From NCBI GenBank assembly GCA_964474375.1, contig CAYYSG010000002.1, positions 1 through 64,000 on the forward strand: 64,000 nucleotides of DNA. The letters are read 5' to 3'. Positions 31,865 to 40,636 of the stretch are shown in pieces. This DNA is from 2-01-FULL-33-17 sp964474375 (lineage in GTDB: Bacteria > Patescibacteriota > Minisyncoccia > Phycocordibacterales > UBA9973). The notes below the pieces were generated by a model. It ran no database searches. It was not told where the DNA came from and saw only the letters and a list, made by a program, of their open reading frames with translations. The translations under genes were made by a program, and so were the position numbers. Within the stretch, counting starts at the first letter, position 1; every line of letters begins with the position of its first letter.

Positions 31865-33427
31865 TTATTCTTTCTCTACTAGTGCTATTTTTTCACCTAG
31901 ATCAAGTCCACTGGTTATTTCCACCAAGTTTGAACTACCTTTTGTTCCAAGATTGACTAGTCTTTCAATGTAGGTTTTCTTTTTTTCATTTGTAATTACT
32001 TTTACGAAATTTTGACCCTCTATATTTTCGACAGCAGCCATAGGAATTGCAATTACATTTTCCTTGGAACCAGTTGTGATTACAATGTTAGCATTCATTC
32101 CAGGTTTAACATTTACATCATTCTCGTCGAGTGATACTTTGACGCGGTAGTTAACGATACCGTCGGTTATTGTTGCTCCTGGTTCAACTTCGGTAACTAG
32201 CCCTGTAAAAATTTTGTCTTTACCATAAGCATCAATCGTTAGTTCAACTTTTTGACCCACCATTACATCAGTAATGTTTGATTCGTTAATATTAGCTTCG
32301 ATATACAGGTTGCCTACGTCTTGCAAAACTATGACTGGTTCCAGTGATTTTGCTAACTCGCCTACCTTTACATCAACGCGAGTAATAGTACCGTCAGCTG
32401 GCGCGCGGATTACAGTATTTTCATATGCTCCTTGGGCTGCTTGGAGTTGTCCTTCGGCACGCAGAACTTCGGCTTCTTTTAGAGAAACATCAGCTGGACG
32501 AGCTGCTGACTTTTTCAAAGCCAAGTTAGCTTCCGCAGAATCAATGCTGGACTGCGCTGTTTCCAGAGTACTAGACCTTGTTTCAAGAGCGCTATTATAA
32601 GCATTCAAATTAGTTGCATACACAGAACTAGCAGTGTTTGGGATTTTTATTTTAAAAGTCTCACCGTTATTCATACCAGTAGGAAATGTGACGTAAAGAC
32701 CTTTACTGCCCAGTGGTAATGGGCCAGAGGTAGATACAGACATAGATCCAGAATCACCCTGTGTACTAGTATAAGCAGCGTAAGAACCACCACCTGTTGG
32801 ATAAACGTTAATGGTGTATTCATCTTCAATTTGACCAATATAAGTACCACTAATAGTAGGTACATTGGAAGATGTTATACCCAAAGTAGAAACAGCTGCC
32901 AAAGATGATGAATATAGTGTAGCAAGAGCATTTCGAACAAGAGTATCCTGCAGTTTTACAGTATTACCGTAAGCACGCTTTGCGTTTTCAAGAGTAACTT
33001 CAGCCACGCGAACTTCTTCGGTAGTTGAGCCTTCGATTGTTCTTTCTAGTGACGCTTTGGCTGACAATACTGATGCACGAGCTTGGGTCAACGCACCGAG
33101 TTCGCTACCATTTTTAAGAGTCGCAAGAACTTGGCCTTTTCGAACCTTTTGACCAACGAATACATTGACGCTGGACACCAAGTCGCTACCTTTGAATGAT
33201 AAATTCAAATCAGTAACAGAAGTCACAGACCCTGAAGCTTTGACTGTTGAAATTAAATTTGTACTTTCTACTGGGAAAATAGTTATTAGGTTAGGGTTAA
33301 TTCTTTTGGGTTTGATGACATTCCAAATTATAAAAAGAATAACTAACAGTATTAATAGTCTAGTTATTTTTTTCCTTAGGGGCCAAGATTTGATTTGATT
33401 CAAGAATAATGTGATTTTATTTTTCAT
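31865..33427 (-). CDS. HlyD/MacA-like membrane fusion protein with an extra domain
   Basis: 520 residues from ATG 33427. An N-terminal helix (ITRLLILLVILFIIWNVI) is followed by a lipoyl-like half (VGQKVRKGQVLATLKNG), a coiled-coil hairpin and the partner half (NTVIRAPADGTITRVDVKVGELAK). A beta-barrel and a membrane-proximal domain complete it. The hairpin is interrupted by about 100 residues rich in Gly, Ser and Thr (YPTGGGSYAAYTSTQGDSGS), an unusual insertion. It is first in the exporter operon. A TATGAT lies 9 nt before the chosen start. Confidence 0.9.
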   Translation of the reverse strand: MKNKITLFLNQIKSWPLRKKITRLLILLVILFIIWNVIKPKRINPNLITIFPVESTNLISTVKASGSVTSVTDLNLSFKGSDLVSSVNVFVGQKVRKGQVLATLKNGSELGALTQARASVLSAKASLERTIEGSTTEEVRVAEVTLENAKRAYGNTVKLQDTLVRNALATLYSSSLAAVSTLGITSSNVPTISGTYIGQIEDEYTINVYPTGGGSYAAYTSTQGDSGSMSVSTSGPLPLGSKGLYVTFPTGMNNGETFKIKIPNTASSVYATNLNAYNSALETRSSTLETAQSSIDSAEANLALKKSAARPADVSLKEAEVLRAEGQLQAAQGAYENTVIRAPADGTITRVDVKVGELAKSLEPVIVLQDVGNLYIEANINESNITDVMVGQKVELTIDAYGKDKIFTGLVTEVEPGATITDGIVNYRVKVSLDENDVNVKPGMNANIVITTGSKENVIAIPMAAVENIEGQNFVKVITNEKKKTYIERLVNLGTKGSSNLVEITSGLDLGEKIALVEKE

Positions 33428-33436
33428 ACAAGACCA

Positions 33437-33442
33437 ATCATA
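33437..33442 (-). promoter_or_regulatory. -10 box of the MacAB-like operon
   Basis: TATGAT on the minus strand, 9 nt before ATG 33427. Confidence 0.4.
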
Positions 33443-33446
33443 CCAC

Positions 33447-33477
33447 AAAAATAGCCCTTTAGAAAGCAGGCTATTTT
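33447..33477 (-). terminator. Terminator at the end of the capA-like gene
   Basis: AAAATAGCC pairs with GGCTATTTT; the hairpin includes the gene's TAG stop at 33471. Confidence 0.75.
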
Positions 33478-34496
33478 ATGGAATCTATTTGGTATTTGGT
33501 GTTAAGGTAAACTGTTTTTTGAGAACTATTCACTAGATTCGTACCATCAAATTCCGCCACATATAGCATGCCTTGCATTGTTTCTTTGGAAAAATACTGG
33601 TCAAAAACAAAATTACCTAATGAGTATATTATGGGTTTGTCTTTATAGGAACCAATGTCCTGCACAACATGCGGATGATGCCCCACTACCATATCAGCGC
33701 CGGCGTCGATTGCACTATGGGCTAATTTTTCCTGTCGACTATTATGAGTAGTTTTGTATTCCTCGCCCCAGTGGAAAGAAACTATTAGTACATCAGATTC
33801 GGATTTTGCTTTTGTTATAATTTCATTTAGTTTGGGGTCGCTGGCTAGTAGTTGCCCTGAATTATTTGGACCGGCCTTTATCCAATCAGGCCCAACATCA
33901 GAGAACCCAACGAACCCGAATTTGATTCCGTTTTTTTCTATGATTTTTACTTTTTCGGCATCTTGCTTGTTTGTACCAGCACCAACGTGCATTATCCCGG
34001 CGCCCGTTAGCCTAGACAGAGTGTCTTTAAAAGCAGGAACATTCCAATCCCCTACGTGGTTGTTCGCAAAAGACACAATATCAAAACCAACATTTTTAAA
34101 TACATCTAAAACTACTGGATTCATGCGGAATGAATAAATAGAGCCAACATTGTTACCCACGTCCGACACCGGACCTTCTAAATTGCCAAACAAAATATCA
34201 TAGTCTTTTAGGATATCTGCATTTATAAAAATCTGAGAATAATCCCCTGCAAAATGCTTGTTAACCATGCCTTTGACTCCACGATCCAGCATGATGTCAC
34301 CCACGAATGCAATAGTTGTGTTTTCCCTTACATCCGGAATAATACTGATTTTATTCTCTACACTATTTATAACTTGAGCTGTTTGGCTATGGACACTAGC
34401 TAAAATTCCATAATCACCACTGTATATAGCAAACCCTAAAAATAATCCCATGGAGATGAGAATCGTCCCAAATATCTTTGCGGTAGTGTTACCCAT
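33471..34496 (-). CDS. CapA family protein (poly-gamma-glutamate synthesis-type)
   Basis: 341 residues from ATG 34496. One N-terminal membrane helix (IFGTILISMGLFLGFAIYSG) leads to an external metallophosphatase-like domain with the family motifs TIAFVGDIMLDRGV, FGNLEGPVSD, FANNHVGDW, VSFHWGEEY, VGHHPHVVQD and YSLGNFVFDQ. CapA proteins take part in poly-gamma-glutamate capsule formation; no capB or capC is visible here. The start is chosen for the TATACT 8 nt upstream; the open frame extends to 34541 through the fusA terminator. Confidence 0.88.
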   Translation of the reverse strand: MGNTTAKIFGTILISMGLFLGFAIYSGDYGILASVHSQTAQVINSVENKISIIPDVRENTTIAFVGDIMLDRGVKGMVNKHFAGDYSQIFINADILKDYDILFGNLEGPVSDVGNNVGSIYSFRMNPVVLDVFKNVGFDIVSFANNHVGDWNVPAFKDTLSRLTGAGIMHVGAGTNKQDAEKVKIIEKNGIKFGFVGFSDVGPDWIKAGPNNSGQLLASDPKLNEIITKAKSESDVLIVSFHWGEEYKTTHNSRQEKLAHSAIDAGADMVVGHHPHVVQDIGSYKDKPIIYSLGNFVFDQYFSKETMQGMLYVAEFDGTNLVNSSQKTVYLNTKYQIDSIK

Positions 34497-34504
34497 ATAT
34501 TGCG

Positions 34505-34510
34505 AGTATA
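34505..34510 (-). promoter_or_regulatory. -10 box of the capA-like gene
   Basis: TATACT on the minus strand, 8 nt before ATG 34496. Confidence 0.45.
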
Positions 34511-34528
34511 TACCTAATACAAATAAAA

Positions 34529-34557
34529 ACAAACCCCGCACATGTGCGGGGTTTGTT
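34529..34557 (-). terminator. Terminator after fusA
   Basis: ACAAACCCCGCA pairs with TGCGGGGTTTGT (12 bp) with T-rich sequence following on the minus strand. There is no tuf gene after fusA. Confidence 0.9.
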
Positions 34558-34574
34558 AAATAATTTAGTAAAAA

Positions 34575-36716
34575 TTATTTACGAGCTGCAACGATATCTT
34601 TTTCTACGTTTGGTGGAACAATATCATAACGAGCAAATTCCATAGTGAATGATGCGCGTCCTTCGGTCATAGAGCGAAGTGAGTTAATGTATCCAAACAT
34701 TTCAGATAGTGGAACAATAGCACGGATTGCTTTGTTCATACCACGGTCCTCCATTCCTTCTACGAGACCACGTTTTGATGATAGGTTACCTGTTACGTCT
34801 CCCATGAATTTTTCTGGAGTAACAACTTCTACTTTCATCATAGGTTCAAGAATTACAGGACGAGCTAATTTACATGCATCCTGCACAGCCATAGAAGCTG
34901 CGATTTTGAAAGCCATTTCGTTCGAGTCAACATCGTGGAATGATCCGTCGTATAGTTCAACTGACACATTCACCATTTTAAATCCTGCAACAACACCACG
35001 GTCGAGTCCTTCACGGAATCCTTTTTCACAAGCAGGGATATATTCAGTTGGAATAGCTCCTCCTTTGATTGTGTTTATAAATTCGAAATGATCATCACGC
35101 TTTGTGTTCTTCGGTAGGTTTTCTACATCAACGTCCATGTCCATAGGCTTGATACGAATACGTGTATGTCCATAGTTACCACGTCCACCGGATTGTTTGA
35201 TGTATTTACCTTCTGCTTCAGCAGGATTTGTAATAGTTTCGCGGTATGCCACCATTGGTTTACCAACGTTTGCTTCTACAGAGAATTCACGCTTCATACG
35301 GTCAACGATGATTTCCAAGTGTAATTCTCCCATACCGGCAATGATTGTTTCGTTTGTTTCTTGGTCAGTACTGACTTTGAAAGTTGGGTCTTCTTGCGCT
35401 AGACGTGACAATGCCATACCCATTTTTTCTTGGTCAGCTTTTGTCTTTGGTTCGATACGTAGTGACACAACTGGTTCTGGGAACACAATACGGTCAAGCT
35501 CGATTGGACTTGATTCACTACAAATTGTATCAGATGTAATTGTGTCTTTTAGTCCTACAGCTGCAGCGATTTCACCAGCGAAAACTTTTTTAACTTCTTC
35601 ACGGTCGTTAGCATGCATACGCAAAATTCGGCCGATACGTTCTTTGTTTCTTGTACGTGGGTTATATACATAACTTCCAGACTCCAGACTACCTGAATAA
35701 ACACGGAAGAATACAAGCTGTCCAACGTATGGGTCACTTGCTAATTTAAACGCAAGAGCTGAGAAAGGTTCTTTGTCATCAGCATGACGCACCATAGGTG
35801 AATCATCATTTGGATTAATACCACCAATCGGAGGAATATCCAGCGGTGATGGCAAATAGTCAACAACAGCATCTAGTACTAGTTGAACACCTTTGTTCTT
35901 TAGTGCTGAACCAGCAAAAACTGGGAAGATTTCGTTAGCAATAACTGCTTTACGCAAAACTTCTTTTAACTTAGCTAATGGAATTTCTTTACCTTCTAGG
36001 TAGTCATTCATCATTGCTTCGTCATTAAGAGCGATTCTTTCTATTAGTTCACCTCTGTATTTTTCAACATCTTGAACCATATCAGCTGGTATATCGATTT
36101 CAACAATCTTGTTTCCCATTTCGCCTTCGAATTTGTAGCCTTTCTTTGTAAGTAGGTCTACTACACCTTCGTGGTTTTCTTCTAGTCCAATTGGAAGCTG
36201 TGCACGCACTGCTTTCTTGGAAAGACGGTCTAGAATAGAAGCGTAAGATTTTTCGAAAGATGCACCTGTACGGTCAAGCTTGTTAATAAAACAAATACGA
36301 GGAACGTTAGCTTCGTCAGCATAACGCCAGTTTGTTTCAGATTGTGGTTCTACACCAGCAACACCGTCAAACACAACAACAGCACCGTCGAGTACTCTTA
36401 GTGATCTTTTAACTTCAACAGTAAAGTCAATGTGCCCAGGAGTATCAATAATGTTGAAACGCACTTTTTTGTTTTTGTCAGCACCAGCATATGTTGGTGT
36501 CCAGAAACATGTAACAGCCGCGGATGTAATAGTAATTCCACGTTCTTTTTCTTGTTCCATCCAGTCGGTTGTAGTTTCTCCATTGTGAACTTCACCAATT
36601 TTGTGAGAAACACCAGTGTAAAACAACACACGTTCTGACGTAGTGGTTTTACCAGCATCAATGTGGGCAATGATACCGAAATTACGAACTTTTTCTAGAG
36701 GATAATCTCTTTCCAT
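34575..36716 (-). CDS. fusA: Elongation factor G
   Basis: This GTPase drives translocation on the ribosome. G motifs appear in order: AHIDAGKTTTSER (residues 17-29), the switch RGITITSAAVTC, DTPGHIDF and NKLDRTGA. Domains II-V follow, including VGKPMVAYRETI and the RGLVEGMEDRG loop of the late domains. At 713 residues the length is slightly above the usual 690-700. It is third in rpsL-rpsG-fusA, 48 nt after rpsG. Confidence 0.98.
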   Translation of the reverse strand: MERDYPLEKVRNFGIIAHIDAGKTTTSERVLFYTGVSHKIGEVHNGETTTDWMEQEKERGITITSAAVTCFWTPTYAGADKNKKVRFNIIDTPGHIDFTVEVKRSLRVLDGAVVVFDGVAGVEPQSETNWRYADEANVPRICFINKLDRTGASFEKSYASILDRLSKKAVRAQLPIGLEENHEGVVDLLTKKGYKFEGEMGNKIVEIDIPADMVQDVEKYRGELIERIALNDEAMMNDYLEGKEIPLAKLKEVLRKAVIANEIFPVFAGSALKNKGVQLVLDAVVDYLPSPLDIPPIGGINPNDDSPMVRHADDKEPFSALAFKLASDPYVGQLVFFRVYSGSLESGSYVYNPRTRNKERIGRILRMHANDREEVKKVFAGEIAAAVGLKDTITSDTICSESSPIELDRIVFPEPVVSLRIEPKTKADQEKMGMALSRLAQEDPTFKVSTDQETNETIIAGMGELHLEIIVDRMKREFSVEANVGKPMVAYRETITNPAEAEGKYIKQSGGRGNYGHTRIRIKPMDMDVDVENLPKNTKRDDHFEFINTIKGGAIPTEYIPACEKGFREGLDRGVVAGFKMVNVSVELYDGSFHDVDSNEMAFKIAASMAVQDACKLARPVILEPMMKVEVVTPEKFMGDVTGNLSSKRGLVEGMEDRGMNKAIRAIVPLSEMFGYINSLRSMTEGRASFTMEFARYDIVPPNVEKDIVAARK

Positions 36717-36764
36717 ATGATAATTATTTTATGATTTATTTTATAAGTTTACCAAGCAAAAATA

Positions 36765-37235
36765 CTACCAAGCAAAGTGAGCAAATGCTTTGTTAGATTC
36801 AGCCATTTTGTGAGTATCTGTACGTTTCTTTACAGCTAGTCCTTCGTTCTTAGAAGCCATAATTAGCTCATCAGCTAATCTTTCTGCCATTGGTTTACCT
36901 TTTACGTTTCTTGCTGCACCAATAACCCAACGAATAGCTAATGCTTGCTGGCGTTCTTTACGAACTTCTCTTGGAACTTGATAGTTAGCACCACCGATAC
37001 GGCGTGAACGGACTTCGATCAAAGGAGATGAATTTTTAATAGCAAGGTCAAAGACCTCTAGCGGATTTGGATTGCCAGTTTTTTCTTTTATTATTTCAAA
37101 AGCATCATAAACAACTTTGGATGCAGTATTTTTCTTACCGTCTTGCATCACGATGTTGATAAATTTAGATAGCTTTTCTGAGTTATAGTTACGGTCAGCA
37201 CCGACTATATTTCTGTTTGTTACTTTTCTTCGCAT
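36765..37235 (-). CDS. rpsG: 30S ribosomal protein S7
   Basis: S7 nucleates assembly of the small-subunit head and contacts E-site tRNA. The 156-residue protein shows the N-terminal RRKVTNRNIVGADRNYNSEKLSKFINIVMQDGKKNTA and the later SRRIGGANYQVPREVRKERQQALAIRWVIGAAR, both diagnostic. It lies 15 nt after rpsL, and no Shine-Dalgarno motif precedes it. Confidence 0.98.
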   Translation of the reverse strand: MRRKVTNRNIVGADRNYNSEKLSKFINIVMQDGKKNTASKVVYDAFEIIKEKTGNPNPLEVFDLAIKNSSPLIEVRSRRIGGANYQVPREVRKERQQALAIRWVIGAARNVKGKPMAERLADELIMASKNEGLAVKKRTDTHKMAESNKAFAHFAW

Positions 37236-37250
37236 AGTTTCAATCTAAAA

Positions 37251-37676
37251 TTATTTCTTAGCATCAGCTTTCGGGCGTTTTGCACCGTACTTACTACGCT
37301 CTTTACGACGCTTGTCGACACCACTTGCATCAAGTCTTCCACGTACTATGTGATAACGTACACCGATAAGGTCTTTAACACGACCACCACGAATCATTAC
37401 GACTGAGTGTTCTTGTAAGTTGTGACCCATACCTGGAATATAAGCTGTAACTTCCATACCATTAGTAAGACGCACACGAGCAATCTTACGAACAGCTGAG
37501 TTAGGCTTTTTAGGAGTTGTAGTAGTAACTTTTGTACATACCCCACGCTTAAATGGTGAAGGGTAAAATACTGGACGGTTATGAAGCTGGTTGAACCCAC
37601 GTGCTAGAGCAACAGCCTTTGATTTCTTAACCACCTTTTTTCGGCCCTTGCGGACCAATTGATTTACTGTTGGCAT
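37251..37676 (-). CDS. rpsL: 30S ribosomal protein S12 (long-loop form)
   Basis: S12 shapes the decoding centre. The start PTVNQLVRKGRKK fixes ATG 37676; the open frame runs 41 codons upstream through the leader. TTTPKKPNSAVRKIARVRLTNG and PGMGHNLQEHSVVMIRGGRVKDL are canonical. Between KSK and KRGVC about 13 extra residues (VALARGFNQLHNRPVFYPSP region) lengthen a loop that is short in E. coli. The first gene of rpsL-rpsG-fusA. Confidence 0.97.
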   Translation of the reverse strand: MPTVNQLVRKGRKKVVKKSKAVALARGFNQLHNRPVFYPSPFKRGVCTKVTTTTPKKPNSAVRKIARVRLTNGMEVTAYIPGMGHNLQEHSVVMIRGGRVKDLIGVRYHIVRGRLDASGVDKRRKERSKYGAKRPKADAKK

Positions 37677-37810
37677 TATTCTAAATGTACTTTTACAAGC
37701 CAGATATCTCAAGTAAACGTACGCTACTATTAAAATCCCGCAAGCGGGACTTGTAGAGACAAAATAACATAATAACCCACAAAACGCAAGAGTGGGCACC
37801 CTTGCGTAAT
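37677..37810 (-). promoter_or_regulatory. rpsL leader with an attenuator-like hairpin
   Basis: The perfect palindrome TCCCGCTTGCGGGA (37749-37736) is followed on the minus strand by TTTTA, an intrinsic-terminator-like hairpin about 55 nt before the rpsL start. Upstream of it ACGCAAG/CTTGCGT (about 37807-37784) forms a second hairpin, and TTGCGT, a 17-nt spacer and TATTTT may be the promoter. Confidence 0.45.
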
Positions 37811-37868
37811 AAAAAACTCCTAGGAAACGTCTGGTGAGCCAACCCGAGGACTTTTCTAGGAGTTTTTT
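37811..37868. repeat. Structured element, copy A, doubling as the terminator of the FKBP gene
   Basis: A 13-bp outer stem (AAAAAACTCCTAG with CTAGGAGTTTTTT) gives A and T runs on both strands, so it can terminate in either direction. Its apical 32 nt (37824-37855) share GAAA-N-GTCTGG and AACC(C)GAGGACTTTTC with copy B at 19350-19430. The apical part is far more elaborate than a normal terminator loop. Confidence 0.65.
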
Positions 37869-37880
37869 ATGTAGCAGAAT

Positions 37881-38429
37881 TTAGTTTATCTTATGCAACT
37901 CTATATCAAATACAAGAGTCGAACCGCCCGGTATAGGACCATAGTCATTAGGGCCGTAACCTAAACCAGGTGGTACGGTTAGTCGACGCTTCTCGCCTAC
38001 TTTCATACCTAGTAGTCCTTCGTCCCAGCCAGCTATCACCATACCACCGCCAACACTAAAACTAAATTGTTGTCCGCGTTTATAAGACTCATCAAAAACT
38101 GTGCCATCCGTAAAATAGCCTCGGTAGTCGACACTAACAGTGTCCCCTGATTTTACAGGACTACCAATCCCTTCGTTTAGTATTTCTATAATAAGGCCAC
38201 TGTCTTTTTTAATAACTTGTATTGGATTCATACTTTCATTGTCTTTTTTACCTAATAATAATGAACCTGTTGGCAAGACTTGTATTTCTTCACTGGTTCC
38301 TAAATTACCTTTTACCTGAGGGGCTGTGACTGTAGCACCAAACTGACGATAGCCAAATACAGCTAGTATAACAACCACAATTATTATTACTATTCCGAAT
38401 ATAACTTTGGAATCTTTTTTATTATTCAT
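37881..38429 (-). CDS. FKBP-type peptidyl-prolyl isomerase, membrane-anchored
   Basis: It catalyses cis-trans isomerisation of proline bonds, here probably outside the membrane. An N-terminal helix (VIFGIVIIIVVVILAVFGY) is followed by a linker and one FKBP domain (residues 75-181) with the family pattern: SGDTVSVDYRGYFTDGTVFDESY, FSFSVGGGMVIAGWDEGLLGMKVGEKRRLTVPPGLGYG, and GSTLVFDIELHKI. At 182 residues it fits an exported single-domain FKBP that folds surface proteins. It is followed by structured element copy A. Confidence 0.95.
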   Translation of the reverse strand: MNNKKDSKVIFGIVIIIVVVILAVFGYRQFGATVTAPQVKGNLGTSEEIQVLPTGSLLLGKKDNESMNPIQVIKKDSGLIIEILNEGIGSPVKSGDTVSVDYRGYFTDGTVFDESYKRGQQFSFSVGGGMVIAGWDEGLLGMKVGEKRRLTVPPGLGYGPNDYGPIPGGSTLVFDIELHKIN

Positions 38430-38449
38430 ATTTTATAATTTAACTAAAA

Positions 38450-39754
38450 CTATAATTCTTTTTGGGTAATACGCAGAACCCAAGGATAAAGATATTCCAC
38501 CACTACTACAAAAACTACAACTAGCGTTGCCATGAGCATGAATTCTTTTTTAAGATACGCAAAACTAAATAATGCCAAGCCCCCAATAAGTAGTGTTGAG
38601 TCGAATCTATTATAGACTTCCATCATATAAGTCTTTATACGAGCTTGTGGCAGTAATCCGAACTTTCCAAAGATATAGAAAACCAAAGATATAACAAGCA
38701 TCGCAAATATTGTAACAAACAAAGTTACCACCGCCCCAAAAGATGATAGTGCCATAAGCGCAGCATAGGACACACTAGCTCCTATAATAAGAAATACAAT
38801 AATAGAAACAAACGATTCAACTTTAGCTAATATGTGTGACTCAGGGTCGCTCTTCGCATCGCGAATATTAACCAATAGTCCCATAATACCAGCAGCGATG
38901 AACGGATTTGCCCCCACGAAAAATGCTAATGCCAGCATTCCAGCAAGCAGTGTAATAGTGTAGAGATTTTCCTTTTTCTCTTCACCAGCAAGAGTCCACA
39001 TACGATGATGACGGTGTAATAAATATGCACCAATTAAACCAATGAGTACTCCGTAAACAGTACTAATAATAGCTGAACTATATAGTGACGGGTGTTTGAA
39101 TATCATAACCAAAGAATCCGGAGAGAATCGTGAACTGAAAAGTACAAAGTTATAAAGTATAACTAATAGTGTCATATCATAAGCAAACCTGACTGTGCCC
39201 ATTTGAGACAATGATTTGCTGTTCACATGTGAACCCAGCATGAGCATTATGGCACTGGCACTATAACGTAGTGGTTCACTTAATTCTGGGAATACGCTAC
39301 TAATCAAAGTATTAGTTAGCATAAAAAGAACAACCGAAGTAACAACACCTACAAATACATCTTTCCAGAAAACACGACCTAGCTTACTTGTTTCAACTAA
39401 CAAGCCCTGTCTTAGTAATATAAAACATGTTGCAGAAACACCCAGTACTAGATACAAGTTGGGGTTAATATCAATAAGAGTATTCCAAAGAGTAAAACCA
39501 GATACACCGAAAATCATAGCACTGATGGAATAAGGAATATGTAGATTCTTCTTTGCTTCTATAGAAACATAAAAGATAAGACCAAGTAATCCAACTAATA
39601 GAAATGAGTTAAACAAAGTATACTGGTCAAGCATTGCAAAGTAGCTAATAACCGGACCATAGATCCACGGAGCCAATGCTAATAAAAGAGCAGTTATACC
39701 AATAATGAACATCGTAGCGAGTCCACTATGCATAGAACGAAATACATTTTTCAT
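38450..39754 (-). CDS. Cation:proton antiporter-like membrane protein
   Basis: 434 residues with about 12 hydrophobic segments, the size and layout of the Na+/H+ exchanger (CPA) superfamily. SASAIMLMLGSHVNSKSLSQMGTVRFAYDMTLLVIL lies where CPA proteins have their substrate-site helices, but the usual ND or DD pair is not evident, so transport activity is uncertain. ATG 39754 is chosen because TATAAT lies 6 nt upstream; the open frame extends to 39814. Confidence 0.55.
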   Translation of the reverse strand: MKNVFRSMHSGLATMFIIGITALLLALAPWIYGPVISYFAMLDQYTLFNSFLLVGLLGLIFYVSIEAKKNLHIPYSISAMIFGVSGFTLWNTLIDINPNLYLVLGVSATCFILLRQGLLVETSKLGRVFWKDVFVGVVTSVVLFMLTNTLISSVFPELSEPLRYSASAIMLMLGSHVNSKSLSQMGTVRFAYDMTLLVILYNFVLFSSRFSPDSLVMIFKHPSLYSSAIISTVYGVLIGLIGAYLLHRHHRMWTLAGEEKKENLYTITLLAGMLALAFFVGANPFIAAGIMGLLVNIRDAKSDPESHILAKVESFVSIIVFLIIGASVSYAALMALSSFGAVVTLFVTIFAMLVISLVFYIFGKFGLLPQARIKTYMMEVYNRFDSTLLIGGLALFSFAYLKKEFMLMATLVVVFVVVVEYLYPWVLRITQKEL

Positions 39755-39760
39755 ATATCC

Positions 39761-39766
39761 ATTATA
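39761..39766 (-). promoter_or_regulatory. -10 box of the antiporter-like gene, predicted leaderless
   Basis: TATAAT on the minus strand, 6 nt before ATG 39754. Confidence 0.6.
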
Positions 39767-39773
39767 GCAAGAT

Positions 39774-39806
39774 AAAACCACCAAAGCCAAAGACTTTGGT
39801 GGTTTT
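39774..39806 (-). terminator. Terminator after mscL
   Basis: AAAACCACCAAAG pairs with CTTTGGTGGTTTT around a 7-nt loop. Confidence 0.9.
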
Positions 39807-39818
39807 ATTAACAAGAAT

Positions 39819-40199
39819 TTATTTGTTCTTTAGTAGGTCACGGATTTCAGTAAGAAGAGCAATGTCTTCGGGAGTAGGAGCTGGGGCGCCGTCTACCTTT
39901 TTTTGTTTTTTTAATCTATTTATAGATTTTATTAGTACAAATAGTGCAGCAGCTACAACTAGCAAATTAAATACGGCTTGGATGAAATTACCATATTTGA
40001 TTTGGGCATCTAATATACCAAAAGAAAGTTTTGTAAAATCAACACCACCGATTACTGTACCTATTATTGGCATTACAATATCAGATACGAGTGATTCAAT
40101 TATTTTACCAAAAGCTGCACCAATGATGACACCCACTGCCAGATCCATTACATTGCCCTTTAGGGCAAATGTTTTGAATTCGGAAATGTATCTTTTCAT
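39819..40199 (-). CDS. mscL: Large-conductance mechanosensitive channel MscL
   Basis: It opens under membrane tension to release solutes during osmotic downshock. Residues 1-12 form the amphipathic start (ISEFKTFALKGN). TM1 carries the gate pattern VMDLAVGVIIGAAFGKIIESLV, followed by a periplasmic loop and TM2 (AVFNLLVVAAALFVLIKSINRLKK). A charged C-terminal bundle ends LLTEIRDLLKN. At 126 residues the length is typical. It lies 5 nt after the DUF1761 gene. Confidence 0.97.
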   Translation of the reverse strand: MKRYISEFKTFALKGNVMDLAVGVIIGAAFGKIIESLVSDIVMPIIGTVIGGVDFTKLSFGILDAQIKYGNFIQAVFNLLVVAAALFVLIKSINRLKKQKKVDGAPAPTPEDIALLTEIRDLLKNK

Positions 40200-40204
40200 A
40201 GGAA

Positions 40205-40636
40205 TTAAAGGAAGAATTTAATTAGCCAAATAAATAGTGGAGCAACAATAAGGAAAGAAATGATTGAGTAACCTGCACCTAGCCAAAAGATAGTCCATGA
40301 GTCACCCTTGCCTCGACCGCTCCAAATAGCAGTACTAGCTTTTTGTGGCATAACAATAAAGAACCAGAATAGGGCTGCGAAAACTAGAGCCGCTGAATAA
40401 GTTCCAGCAAAAGCCAAATTCATAAGAGTTAAGAATCCGAACAACATTACAAATGTCATTAGGAAATCAATGACCATACGAATCATCATGTCCTTGCGGG
40501 CAGTATCCATATTTACTGGTGCTACAATACCCATAGCGCGCATATAAGATTTGCTAAATAATGGACCGTACCAAATCGAACCTAAGACAGTTACAAGAGC
40601 AGCCCCAATAAGAGGTAGAACAAAAATTGCTAACAT
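40205..40636 (-). CDS. DUF1761 family membrane protein
   Basis: 143 residues with four hydrophobic segments. The family's WYGPLFSKSYM motif comes after the first helix, followed by MDTARKDMMIRMVIDFLMTFVMLFGF. Function is unknown. It is co-transcribed with mscL. A TATAAT (40675-40670, minus strand) lies about 33 nt upstream, a longer leader than most genes here. Confidence 0.8.
   Translation of the reverse strand: MLAIFVLPLIGAALVTVLGSIWYGPLFSKSYMRAMGIVAPVNMDTARKDMMIRMVIDFLMTFVMLFGFLTLMNLAFAGTYSAALVFAALFWFFIVMPQKASTAIWSGRGKGDSWTIFWLGAGYSIISFLIVAPLFIWLIKFFL

Noticed and set aside
37677..37799. N-terminal extension of S12 by 41 residues
   Set aside because: The extension is Cys-rich and unlike any S12, and runs through leader hairpins; PTVNQLVRKGRKK marks the true start.
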